A stretch of 64,000 nucleotides of DNA from Paenibacillus durus. Its GTDB lineage: Bacteria; Bacillota; Bacilli; Paenibacillales; Paenibacillaceae. A program made the position numbers and the translations under genes. Positions 27,933-35,424 of this stretch are shown here, piece after piece. Positions within the stretch are counted from its first letter, which is position 1. Each line of letters begins with the position of its first letter. The stretch lies in assembly GCF_000756615.1 (NCBI RefSeq), contig NZ_CP009288.1, positions 3,224,001 through 3,288,000 of the forward strand, read 5' to 3'. Under the pieces are notes generated by a model. It was not told the DNA's origin and ran no database searches. It worked only from the letters and a program-made list of their open reading frames with translations.

Positions 27933-30188
27933 TTATATCAAGTATCTTCCTGTGATCGACTGCTCCGCATGGATGATCTGCGCCGGTGTGCCCTCGAACA
28001 CCACCTGGCCGCCCTTGCTGCCTCCGTCCGGTCCCATATCGATGATCCAATCCGCTTGGCTGACCACATCGAGGTTGTGCTCGATGACGATCACGGTATT
28101 GCCTGCATCCACGAGGCGGTTCATGATCCCAAGAAGGTGACCGATATCTGACATATGCAGACCGGTCGTCGGCTCGTCCATGACGTAGATGCTGCCCTTC
28201 TTATGCAGCTCGCTTGCCAGCTTGATGCGCTGGCATTCCCCGCCCGAGAGCGTGCTGAGCGGCTGGCCGAGTGTAATATAGTTCAGCCCCACATCACTCA
28301 TCGCCTGGAGCTTGCGCACAACCTCTTTTAGCTGAAAAAAATCCAATGCCTGCTCCACCGTCATCTCCAGCACATCTGCAATGGACTTGCCGTTCAGCTT
28401 GTACGCGAGCACCTCTTCCTTGAACCGTCTGCCTCCGCATACTTCACATGGCAGCTTCACGCTGTCGAGGAATGCAAGGTCTGTATACACAACACCCAGC
28501 CCTTGGCAGTTCTCGCAAGCTCCCTTGGAGTTGAAGCTGAACAAGCCTTGGCTCACCTTGTTCGCGGAAGCAAACGCCTTGCGTACATCATCCATAATGC
28601 CCGTGTAGGTCGCGGGATTCGAGCGTGTTGACACGCCTACCGCCGATTGGTCGATGACGATCGCATCCGGATGCTGGCTGAAGAATACTTCATTAATCAG
28701 CGTGCTCTTGCCCGAGCCGGCGACACCCGTAACTGCTGTCAGCACTCCGGTTGGAATATCTACACTCACGTTCCGCAGGTTGTGAAGTTGGGCATCCTTG
28801 ATGGACAGCTTGCCGGATGGCTGCCTGCAATCGGGCTTCAGCTGGAGCGGCCGCTTCATATGGGTGCTTGTCAGCGTACCTGCCTCCAGCAGGCCTTGGA
28901 AGCTTCCTTCATACACGATGGAACCACCGCGGCTGCCGGCGTGAGGCCCGACGTCAACGATATGATCCGCCAACTTGATCACATCGGGATCATGCTCGAC
29001 GACAATCACGGTATTGCCCTTGTCGCGCAGCTTCTGAAGCAATCCATTTAACCGGTGTACATCACGGGGGTGCAAGCCAATGCTGGGCTCATCGAAGATG
29101 TAAGTGACATCAACCAGACTGCCGCTCAGGTGCTTCACCATCTTGACGCGCTGCGACTCGCCGCCGGACAAAGTATCCGTCTCACGGTCCAGCGTCAAGT
29201 AGTCAAGTCCGATATCCACCAAGTGCTGCAGCCGCTCCGTCAGCGACTTGACAATCGGCGCGGCGATCGGGTCGTCGATCTCCCGAATGACGCGGATGAG
29301 CTGTCCGACCTCCATGGAAGACAGCTCCGCAATGCTCCGTCCATTGATCCTGCAGCCAAGTGCGGCCTGACTGAGTCTCGCGCCTCTGCAGCTGGAGCAA
29401 GGCCCCTCGGAGATAAACGGCGCAACCGCTCGTTGTGTGCGCTCAGATTTCGTCTTCACATCCTGCTTGATGTACTTGTTAGTGAACTTTTCGATGACGC
29501 CCTCCACCGTAATATTCACTGCCTTCCCAGCGAAATCCATCTCCACTTTCCTCGCCTTGGCGTACAACAGCTGCTCTAGCTCCTCATCCGAATAATCACT
29601 CAGCTTCTTGTCTAGGTCGAAGAACCCCGACTGCACGATCATGTTCCAATCCCAGCTGTCTACCTTATAGTCCGGCAGCATGATTGCCCCTTCATTCAAC
29701 GACTTTGACATGTCCAGCGCCTTGCTCATGTCGACACCCAGCCTGCGACCGATCCCGTTGCACTCGGGACACATTCCTTGCGGATCGTTAAACGAGAACA
29801 TGTGCGCTTGTCCAACATAGGGCTGACCCACTCGGGAGAAGAGAAGGCGGAGAATGGGAGAGATATCGGTAATCGTACCCATCGTGGAATGGGAACCGCC
29901 GCCCAACCGCTTCTGATCCACAATAACAGCCATGCTCAGGTTCTCGATCGCGTCCGTATCCGGCTGAGGAACGCGGGGCAGGAAATTTCGCACGAACATA
30001 CTGAAGTTCTCATTCAGCAATCGCGTGGATTCTGCGGCGATCGTATCGAAGACGATCGATGACTTACCGGATCCGGATACCCCGGTGAAGATCGTGATCT
30101 TCCGCTTGGGAATGCGCAAGGATACGTTCTTGAGATTGTTTTCCCTCGCACCCGAGATTACGATATACTCCTGATTGGATTCGCTCAT
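27933..30188 (-). CDS. Short UvrA-like ABC ATPase (class II UvrA/DrrC-like)
   Basis: Protein of 751 residues related to UvrA but about 190 residues shorter than canonical UvrA (about 940), so the UvrB-binding insert is probably reduced. Two ABC halves are visible: Walker A GVSGSGKSS near residue 37 with signature LSGGESQR, and GVAGSGKST with LSGGECQR; Walker B FDEPSIGLH and MDEPTTGLH. Cys pairs (CPEC, CSSC, CENC, CEVC) supply zinc sites. Class II UvrAs such as DrrC protect antibiotic producers from DNA-binding drugs. Start at 30188 (MSES) because GGAAGG is well spaced; the ATG at 30197 sits directly on it. It lies a TetR gene away from the DrrAB-like operon. Confidence 0.9.
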   Translation of the reverse strand: MSESNQEYIVISGARENNLKNVSLRIPKRKITIFTGVSGSGKSSIVFDTIAAESTRLLNENFSMFVRNFLPRVPQPDTDAIENLSMAVIVDQKRLGGGSHSTMGTITDISPILRLLFSRVGQPYVGQAHMFSFNDPQGMCPECNGIGRRLGVDMSKALDMSKSLNEGAIMLPDYKVDSWDWNMIVQSGFFDLDKKLSDYSDEELEQLLYAKARKVEMDFAGKAVNITVEGVIEKFTNKYIKQDVKTKSERTQRAVAPFISEGPCSSCRGARLSQAALGCRINGRSIAELSSMEVGQLIRVIREIDDPIAAPIVKSLTERLQHLVDIGLDYLTLDRETDTLSGGESQRVKMVKHLSGSLVDVTYIFDEPSIGLHPRDVHRLNGLLQKLRDKGNTVIVVEHDPDVIKLADHIVDVGPHAGSRGGSIVYEGSFQGLLEAGTLTSTHMKRPLQLKPDCRQPSGKLSIKDAQLHNLRNVSVDIPTGVLTAVTGVAGSGKSTLINEVFFSQHPDAIVIDQSAVGVSTRSNPATYTGIMDDVRKAFASANKVSQGLFSFNSKGACENCQGLGVVYTDLAFLDSVKLPCEVCGGRRFKEEVLAYKLNGKSIADVLEMTVEQALDFFQLKEVVRKLQAMSDVGLNYITLGQPLSTLSGGECQRIKLASELHKKGSIYVMDEPTTGLHMSDIGHLLGIMNRLVDAGNTVIVIEHNLDVVSQADWIIDMGPDGGSKGGQVVFEGTPAQIIHAEQSITGRYLI

Positions 30189-30355
30189 GCTTACCATCCT
30201 TCCGGGTAGCGTTAATTTCTACTTATATTCACATTGTACCATTCATCGTGCATAGAAAGTCGGGCAGCTCGAACTTGTACCTGTTATTGTTCTAACCTGG
30301 GAGGTTATGCTATAGGTTATCTTGGAGCGCAAAAAAGATGAGGCTGTCTCAAAAA

Positions 30356-30391
30356 ACGAACCGATCAAAGGGTTATTCTTGACCGGTTCGT
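30356..30391 (-). terminator. Hairpin downstream of an IS-end-like sequence
   Basis: CGAACCGATCAA / TTGACCGGTTCG stem (one mismatch) between the UvrA-like and FabZ genes. Just before it is GAGGCTGTCTCAAAA, a sequence that commonly marks the ends of Firmicute insertion sequences, so this may be an IS scar. It lies upstream of the UvrA-like gene, so it does not terminate that gene. Confidence 0.4.
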
Positions 30392-30400
30392 TTGCTTTTT

Positions 30401-30638
30401 ACCCGTTAAAGCTTAATGACTGCGAATCCATTTTCACTACGGGTTGTCACTGTTAGGTGAAAATAAAGTATTAGACTGGAGTAGTTGATTTAATGCGGTT
30501 CTTGAAATAAAGAATCGTCAGCCACTGAAAAATAAGTTTTAGACTGATCCATTAAAAGAAGCAGCGGCAGTCTAAGACTTAATAAATAAAGTCTTAGACT
30601 GCCGCTGTTGTTGTTCAACTAACGTTTCCCGTTAGCTT
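30401..30638 (+). repeat. Palindromic mini-element, about 240 bp
   Basis: Left end ACCCGTTAAAGCTTAATGAC (30401), right end AACTAACGTTTCCCGTTAGCTT (30617-30638). Next to the right end is a perfect 19-bp stem, CAGCGGCAGTCTAAGACTT with its complement (30562-30607). Inside are inverted copies of the motif GAAAATAAAGTATTAGACTG (30457) and AAAAATAAGTTTTAGACTG (30529). No coding potential. Its ends match those of the recombinase element at 32224-33222. Confidence 0.7.
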
Positions 30639-30643
30639 AAAAC

Positions 30644-31072
30644 CTAAATCGAACTGAATGCAAACATTATTTCAGTTTCACAAACCATTTCATTGTTAAC
30701 CATGGCAACGCCTTTTCCTTTGACTATCTGTCCCTTGACTCGAGTTACCTCAAACGTAAGGAGGAGTCGGTCTCCAGGTTTCACTTGCTGTCTGAATCGA
30801 CAATTATCAATACCAGTTAATAAGCCTATTTTGTGATTACTGTTATCTTCTTTGGACATAACTATACCACCGACTTGCGCCAATGCTTCTACAATCAAGA
30901 CTCCAGGCATAACTGGATAGTCGGAAAAATGACCAAGGAAATAAGGTTCATTGATTGTCACATTTTTAATTCCAACAGCTTTCTTGCCCTCATCTATTTC
31001 TAAGATTTTATCAACCAATAGAAATGGGTATCTATGAGGAATAACCTTTTTTATTCTTTCAATATCAAGCAT
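30644..31072 (-). CDS. fabZ: 3-hydroxyacyl-ACP dehydratase FabZ
   Basis: Protein of 142 residues, the normal FabZ length, with the hot-dog fold signature. The catalytic His lies in PHRYPFLLVDKI and the Glu in GVLIVEALAQ; GHFSDYPVMPG is the conserved loop. It dehydrates (3R)-hydroxyacyl-ACP in fatty-acid elongation. It stands alone and is AT-rich, without other fab genes, so it is probably a second copy acquired with the accessory region rather than the housekeeping fabZ. GAGG upstream of the ATG. Confidence 0.92.
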   Translation of the reverse strand: MLDIERIKKVIPHRYPFLLVDKILEIDEGKKAVGIKNVTINEPYFLGHFSDYPVMPGVLIVEALAQVGGIVMSKEDNSNHKIGLLTGIDNCRFRQQVKPGDRLLLTFEVTRVKGQIVKGKGVAMVNNEMVCETEIMFAFSSI

Positions 31073-31140
31073 GGAGTGCCTCCTCTTGTAGGTTTATTAT
31101 CATTTTAACGCCGTTTGGGAAAATCAACCATAGTGAAACT

Positions 31141-31232
31141 AAACTGCCCGATAGCTTAATGAGGCCGCCCGATTGGTCCGCGGCGGCCTCATGATGTATT
31201 TTCTGCGCTAACGTTCCCCGTTAGTTCAATTA
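31141..31232 (+). repeat. Smallest complete palindromic mini-element, about 90 bp
   Basis: Left end CTGCCCGATAGCTTAATG (31144), stem GAGGCCGCC / GGCGGCCTC in the middle (31161-31190), right end palindrome CTAACGTTCCCCGTTAG (31208-31224). It carries both ends and one hairpin and nothing else. Confidence 0.7.
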
Positions 31233-31261
31233 AATAAGCAGCTAGCATCCCCGAGCATAGA

Positions 31262-31285
31262 AAGACCGCCATTGAAGGCGGTCTA
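31262..31285 (-). terminator. Hairpin terminator after the S51 peptidase gene
   Basis: AGACCGCC/GGCGGTCT stem with a 6-base loop, about 90 bases downstream of the minus-strand peptidase stop; TTTCT follows on that strand. Confidence 0.6.
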
Positions 31286-31370
31286 AAAATTTTATCATTT
31301 CTGCCCAACAATAAGTCCTGGGGATATTAAGATTGAGGGGAAACCTGAGATGATTCGCTGTAAGCCTTGA

Positions 31371-32039
31371 TTAGAGCGTCTCAACCAATTTCTGAATCTT
31401 TGAGTGGGAAATTAAATATACAGGACCCATTATGTCTATTTTGCCGTCCTTTACACGCATAGCGCTCTCCTGTTCTGCCGCATAAACATCAATCTCTTCA
31501 GACAAGGGGAACAGGTAGCCTTGAACAAACGCGGCGTAGTCGCGTTTAGAATGAGATTCATAGGCAAAATGATCAAAGCCAATACCATCATAAATAGTAC
31601 TTGTTTCAACTTCATAGCCAGTGTTTTTCAAGCTTAACCATTTTGCAGCCATGTTTAACGCACCGGCGCTGGCACCCATTATAACGGCATTGCTGTTCTT
31701 AATAACATTTGATAATTCATAATCCGCCAAAAAATCGTTTTGCAAAACAGGATCTCCACCGCATAAAAAAATGACAGAAGCGTTGTGAATTAATCGCTGG
31801 GCATCTTCCTTCTGCATGCGGTAATCAATGAAATGATATTCATCAAAAATAATGTTAGCCTGATTTAACCATGTACATTCAGAAACATCATCAATGTTAA
31901 TTTGCTCACCTGTATAACCAGACGGTTCAGCGCTAATCATAACAAGCGATTTTCGATCTGTTATATCCTCATGCAACCATTTGACCAGCTTCTCTGGAAA
32001 AAAATCATTAAACCAACTGAAATAGTAGTGAGTACTCAA
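31371..32039 (-). CDS. Peptidase E-like protein (peptidase family S51)
   Basis: Protein of 222 residues. The nucleophile motif GASAGALN, preceded by the GGDPVLQ loop, and the His in ESHSKRDY are characteristic of family S51 (alpha-aspartyl dipeptidase PepE and cyanophycinase). It is a cytoplasmic serine peptidase, probably cleaving dipeptides with N-terminal Asp or a related small substrate. Single gene with its own terminator; AT-rich like its neighbours. Confidence 0.85.
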   Translation of the reverse strand: MSTHYYFSWFNDFFPEKLVKWLHEDITDRKSLVMISAEPSGYTGEQINIDDVSECTWLNQANIIFDEYHFIDYRMQKEDAQRLIHNASVIFLCGGDPVLQNDFLADYELSNVIKNSNAVIMGASAGALNMAAKWLSLKNTGYEVETSTIYDGIGFDHFAYESHSKRDYAAFVQGYLFPLSEEIDVYAAEQESAMRVKDGKIDIMGPVYLISHSKIQKLVETL

Positions 32040-32242
32040 ACTTAATTACCTCCATATGTACTATTTTACATTCATACATTCTTAACGATAAAACATATTA
32101 TACACGCTAGAAAGATGAGCGGTTCTTCAGCCATTTCGCTTACAGTGCCTTGTACATTTTTCATAAATTAAACTCTATATTACCATAACATGGAATTGAA
32201 GCATGAGAAATATGTTACCACGTTAACCTGCCCTTTAGTTGA

Positions 32243-32276
32243 ACAGCGGCGGATTTCTAAAGGGGGATCCGCCGCC
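32243..32276 (-). terminator. Hairpin terminator after the recombinase gene
   Basis: GCGGCGGAT / ATCCGCCGC stem immediately after the minus-strand stop, directly beside the element's left end. It may serve both as terminator and as an end structure. Confidence 0.6.
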
Positions 32277-32284
32277 AATACAAA

Positions 32285-33127
32285 CTAAAAGAATCGTCGA
32301 TAAAGTTCTCTCCGACGTTCGCCGCGGAGCTGTGCGTAGATTTGAGTGGTCGATGCTTTCTCATGACCGAGCATACCTTGGATGAAATCCAATGGGGCAC
32401 CGTTATCAAGGAGTTGGCATGCATAAGTATGTCGAAAGCGATGCGGGTATACGTTCGCTTCAATTTCTCCCCGATCTGCAAGACGTTTTAATGCCCATCT
32501 AATCGTAGGTATGGCCATTCGTTTTGTTGGGTGCGTATCGGTAACAAATAAGGCTTTGCAGGAGTCCTCACGGCTGGCCAGGTACTTCTTTAACCATACT
32601 TTGCACTCTGTCGTAAAGTAAACTTCTCTCTGCTTAGATCCCTTGCCATTAACAATCGCTGAGCAGTTCTCCCAGTTAAGATCCCCAATGTTGATCTTTT
32701 CCACCTCCCCAACCCGGCAACCGGTACAATAGAGGAACTCAAGCAACGCTCTTTCCCTGAGTGACTGACAAGAGATCTTCAAGTGTATGACGTCTTCCTC
32801 AATCAAAAACTTAGGAATGCGCTTATCTAATTTCGGTTCTCTCAATTTTAGAGAAGGATTTGAAGTCAGATACGTCTCTTCATAAGCGTAACGGAAAAGA
32901 GAACGAACAAACCGAATTCGATGACCCAGGCTGCTTGGCTTCAAACGATCTGCTTGTTTTGCCAAGCACTCCTTCAGCATGGTTAACGTTACCTCTGTGA
33001 TATCGAGATTGCCAAGCTCCAACAACAACATTTTGTGCTGAAGAGCGTATGCTTTTAATGTTTTCGGACTGAATCCTTGAATGCGTTTGTCAGCTTCATA
33101 CAACCTCCACAACTCACTTAAGTTCAT
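32285..33127 (-). CDS. Tyrosine recombinase/integrase (XerC/D-like)
   Basis: Protein of 280 residues with an N-terminal SAM-like core-binding domain (residues 1-85, including FSPKTLKAY) and a C-terminal catalytic domain. The full catalytic set is visible: Arg in GCRVGEVEK, Lys in GKGSKQREV, HxxR in HRFRHTYA, His in LGHEKAS and the nucleophile Tyr in TTQIYAQL. It performs site-specific strand exchange. It fills a 1-kb element with palindromic ends and is the likely driver of the repeat family here. Its ribosome site lies inside a long hairpin, so translation is expected to be low. Confidence 0.92.
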   Translation of the reverse strand: MNLSELWRLYEADKRIQGFSPKTLKAYALQHKMLLLELGNLDITEVTLTMLKECLAKQADRLKPSSLGHRIRFVRSLFRYAYEETYLTSNPSLKLREPKLDKRIPKFLIEEDVIHLKISCQSLRERALLEFLYCTGCRVGEVEKINIGDLNWENCSAIVNGKGSKQREVYFTTECKVWLKKYLASREDSCKALFVTDTHPTKRMAIPTIRWALKRLADRGEIEANVYPHRFRHTYACQLLDNGAPLDFIQGMLGHEKASTTQIYAQLRGERRRELYRRFF

Positions 33128-33130
33128 AAC

Positions 33131-33183
33131 AAAACCTCCCTTTAGAAGCTATTAAATCTAGTTTGCTTCTAAGGGGAGGTTTT
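33131..33183 (-). promoter_or_regulatory. Hairpin burying the recombinase ribosome-binding site
   Basis: On the minus strand AAAACCTCCCCTTAGAAGC pairs with GCTTCTAAAGGGAGGTTTT (18 of 19 positions) around a 15-base loop. The second arm contains the GGGAGG ribosome site, 3-10 bases before the recombinase ATG. A transcript entering from outside would fold and hide the site, and it could also act as a terminator (TTTTGTT follows). Transposase genes such as those of IS10 and IS50 use the same trick. Confidence 0.75.
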
Positions 33184-33234
33184 AATCTGCCTGCTGTTTT
33201 GAACTAACGTTTCCCGTTAGCTTAGACTGCTGTC

Positions 33235-33630
33235 TTAAAAGATTAACTCACAATCTTTATGCTCCCATACATCAAATAAGTTTCCATCTAGGTCCTCAAA
33301 AACAAAAAACTTGCCGTAAATGCCTTCATTGCTAATTGGTCTAGTTGTAACTCCCTCAGATGTTAGTCTCATGTGTAATGATTCAATATCATCTGTAAAA
33401 AATGTTACAACCCACCTTGACCGTCCGTTTACTTCAAAAACCGCTCTTGTGTCATTATCAGATTCAATTAAATCAATTATTGGGCGGTTATCCCTGAATA
33501 AACTTATATAATTCCCTCTATCGTTTCTGATGTTAAAACCAAAGTGACTGACGAACCATTCTCCAGATTTTTTTGCATTTTTAACTGGAATTACATTATA
33601 TGCGATTCCTAAGATCCTCCCATTTACCAT
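33235..33630 (-). CDS. VOC (glyoxalase/bleomycin-resistance) family protein
   Basis: Protein of 131 residues with the paired beta-alpha-beta-beta-beta modules of the vicinal-oxygen-chelate fold: first half YNVIPVKNAKKSGEWFVSHF with GNYISLF, second half FFTDDIESLHMRLTSEGV with FVFEDLDGNLFDVWEH. The metal-ligand Glu in DVWEH is conserved. The role (metal-dependent isomerase, dioxygenase or drug binding) cannot be told. Its stop lies about 12 bases outside the recombinase element. Confidence 0.82.
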   Translation of the reverse strand: MVNGRILGIAYNVIPVKNAKKSGEWFVSHFGFNIRNDRGNYISLFRDNRPIIDLIESDNDTRAVFEVNGRSRWVVTFFTDDIESLHMRLTSEGVTTRPISNEGIYGKFFVFEDLDGNLFDVWEHKDCELIF

Positions 33631-33686
33631 ACTACTCAGCCCCTGTCATAAATTTATCTCCAATTATTTCAAGGTGGCTATTGCAT

Positions 33687-33800
33687 TATCCTGCCCGTTA
33701 GCTTAATGAAGAATCGTCAGTCTAATACTTTATTTTCTTAGTCTACAACTTTATTTGCTGAGTCTAACACTTTATTTTTCAGTCTAGAACTTTATTTTCT
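33687..33800 (+). repeat. Left-end copy followed by four 21-bp tandem repeats
   Basis: Left end TATCCTGCCCGTTAGCTTAATG (33687-33708), then four units starting AGTCTA at 33719, 33740, 33761 and 33781, each AGTCTA-N-ACTTTATTT-like and spaced 20-21 bases. No right-end palindrome follows. The unit is the motif found singly in the other copies of the family, here amplified. Confidence 0.7.
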
Positions 33801-33860
33801 TTTGACAGTCACGATATATGGTTGGAAAAGCTGACCCCGGCGTATTTCGAATAAGACAGT

Positions 33861-34128
33861 TTAAATAATAAAGCCACCATCCATAACTAATGTTGTTATA
33901 ACATTCGTTTGAAACGCATCTTGGAGATCCTTTGTATCGGTTTCAACTAGAGAAGCAATTGTTTTTCGAGTTTGCAAAAACGCCGACGCAACTGGCAAGA
34001 CCATCAATTCTTCCATACTTCAAATGAATTTCATTCGTTATAGCCGCTACAGAATCGGATTCCTTTGGCTCCACTTCTCGAATCTGTATGTCACAGAAAG
34101 GGGTTAACCTCTCAGGGCAGTCGCTCAA
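33861..34128 (-). pseudogene. Rearranged short-chain dehydrogenase relic
   Basis: Upper part reads VEPKESDSVAAITNEIHLKY then GRIDGLASCVGVFA, the NAG-region of an SDR. After a frame slip it continues with VETDTKDLQDAFQTNV and then abruptly LVMDGGFII and a stop, the usual SDR ending. About 120 residues, including the catalytic Tyr-x-x-x-Lys, are deleted between the two. Not functional. Confidence 0.7.
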
Positions 34129-34205
34129 ATCTATAGCCCACTAATCGCTTCAGAATCATATTAATGATTCGTAGCCTTCAGCGGAAGCTAACCTGCGAGG
34201 CCGCG

Positions 34206-35423
34206 TCACACCGTCTCCACTTCCAGCGATTTGACCAGCTCCGTCAAATCGCTGCCCTTCAGCGCGCCCTCCACCAGCGCAGGCAGCACGCCTGGTGTAC
34301 AGGCGAAGCAAGGGGTTCCGTCCCTCGCGAGCTGGGTCGCTACCCGTTCGTCATAGAAAGGCTTACCTCCGTCGGATAGCGCCAGCAGGCACAGGGTCCG
34401 AACTCCCGATTCCCGCATTTCCCGCATGCGACGGATTAATCTGGCCTGGCTTCCGCCTTCATAAAGGTCCGAAATGAGGATAAACAGCGTCTTCTTCGGT
34501 TCCTCGATAAACTGCTCGCAATAAGCGACGGACTTCTGAATGTCCGTTCCGCCGCCGAGCTGGATACCGAAGAGCATATCGACAGGATCGTTTGCGCAAG
34601 TCTCCGTCAAATCAACCACCTGGGTATCGAATACGACCACTCTAGTGTCGAGCGCGGGAAGCGACGCGAAGATCGATCCTGTCACGGATGCCCAAATGAC
34701 CGAATCTGCCATAGACCCGCTCTGGTCGATGTCCAGAATCACCGTCCATTCCTTGCTTTGTCTCGCCCTGTCATAGTAATAAAATCTCTCCGGAATGATC
34801 GTGCCCCTCTCCTGGTTGTAATGCTTCAGGTTTCTACGGATTGTCAGTTTCCAGTCGATTCCGTTCAATGAGGGCAACGGCGAATGACGCCGGCGGTTTA
34901 GCGCCCCGGTTACCGCCTGCCGGATATCGTTCTCCAGTCGGCGGACCAGATCGTCAACGACCGCCTGCACCAGTACTCGGGCCGTCTCCTTGGTGTGCTC
35001 GGGAATTTTACCTTTGAGCGCCATCAACGTGCCAACGAGCTGGATATCGGGCTTGACGGAGGCCAGAAGCTCCGGTTCAAAGAGCAGCTGCTTCCAGCCT
35101 TTGCGCTCCATGGCGTCATTCTGAATAATGGAAACGACCTCCTCGGGGAAAAAGGCCCGCACATCCCCGAGCCACCTGGCGATATGCGGTGCCGAGGGGC
35201 CGAGGCCGGCGCTGCGAGGGGAGCTTCCGCTGGAATCCCGTCCGAAAAGCGTGCCTTCCGGATCGTAGATCGCGGCCAGCGCCTGGTCCATAATCGTTTC
35301 TTCTTCCGTAAGCGGTACGCCTTCGCCTCCGGGGCCAAGCCCGCGTGACAGTTGGGATTCGCTTTCCCTTCCGAGAATCAGCCTCCATCGCCTCGTATCT
35401 CTGTTAAGGTCCCGGCCGCTCAT
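34206..35423 (-). CDS. VWA domain protein (CoxE-like), last gene of MoxR operon
   Basis: Protein of about 405 residues. A helical N-terminal region (WLGDVRAFFPEEVVSIIQNDAM) is followed by a von Willebrand factor A domain from about residue 225 with the MIDAS metal-site motif DIDQSGSMADS (DxSxS) and a Thr in GGGTDIQKS. VWA proteins of this kind partner with MoxR AAA+ ATPases, as CoxE does with CoxD, acting as the substrate-contacting component of a chaperone complex. ATG 35423 lies one base after the stop of the DUF5682 gene, so the genes are translationally coupled. Confidence 0.88.
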   Translation of the reverse strand: MSGRDLNRDTRRWRLILGRESESQLSRGLGPGGEGVPLTEEETIMDQALAAIYDPEGTLFGRDSSGSSPRSAGLGPSAPHIARWLGDVRAFFPEEVVSIIQNDAMERKGWKQLLFEPELLASVKPDIQLVGTLMALKGKIPEHTKETARVLVQAVVDDLVRRLENDIRQAVTGALNRRRHSPLPSLNGIDWKLTIRRNLKHYNQERGTIIPERFYYYDRARQSKEWTVILDIDQSGSMADSVIWASVTGSIFASLPALDTRVVVFDTQVVDLTETCANDPVDMLFGIQLGGGTDIQKSVAYCEQFIEEPKKTLFILISDLYEGGSQARLIRRMREMRESGVRTLCLLALSDGGKPFYDERVATQLARDGTPCFACTPGVLPALVEGALKGSDLTELVKSLEVETV

Positions 35424-35424
35424 C

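Larger units (their letters stand above)
32224..33222 (+). mobile_element. About 1-kb tyrosine-recombinase element
   Basis: Bounded by a left end TTAACCTGCCCTTTAGTTGAAC and a right end GAACTAACGTTTCCCGTTAGCT. Inside are a hairpin (32244), the recombinase gene on the minus strand and an RBS-masking hairpin upstream of the gene. The sequence next to the left end (GTTGAACAGC) is nearly inverted at the right end (GCTGTTTTGAAC). The same two end types bound the gene-less elements at 30401 and 31141, suggesting one mobile family of which this is the autonomous member. Confidence 0.6.

Noticed and set aside
33719..33800. Possible CRISPR array from four regularly spaced repeats
   Set aside because: Units abut with no spacers, are imperfect, and no cas gene is present. 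Fits an amplified short repeat of the mini-element family.
33719..33800. Replication-origin iterons
   Set aside because: No replication initiator gene nearby, and the motif is spread across other intergenic regions.
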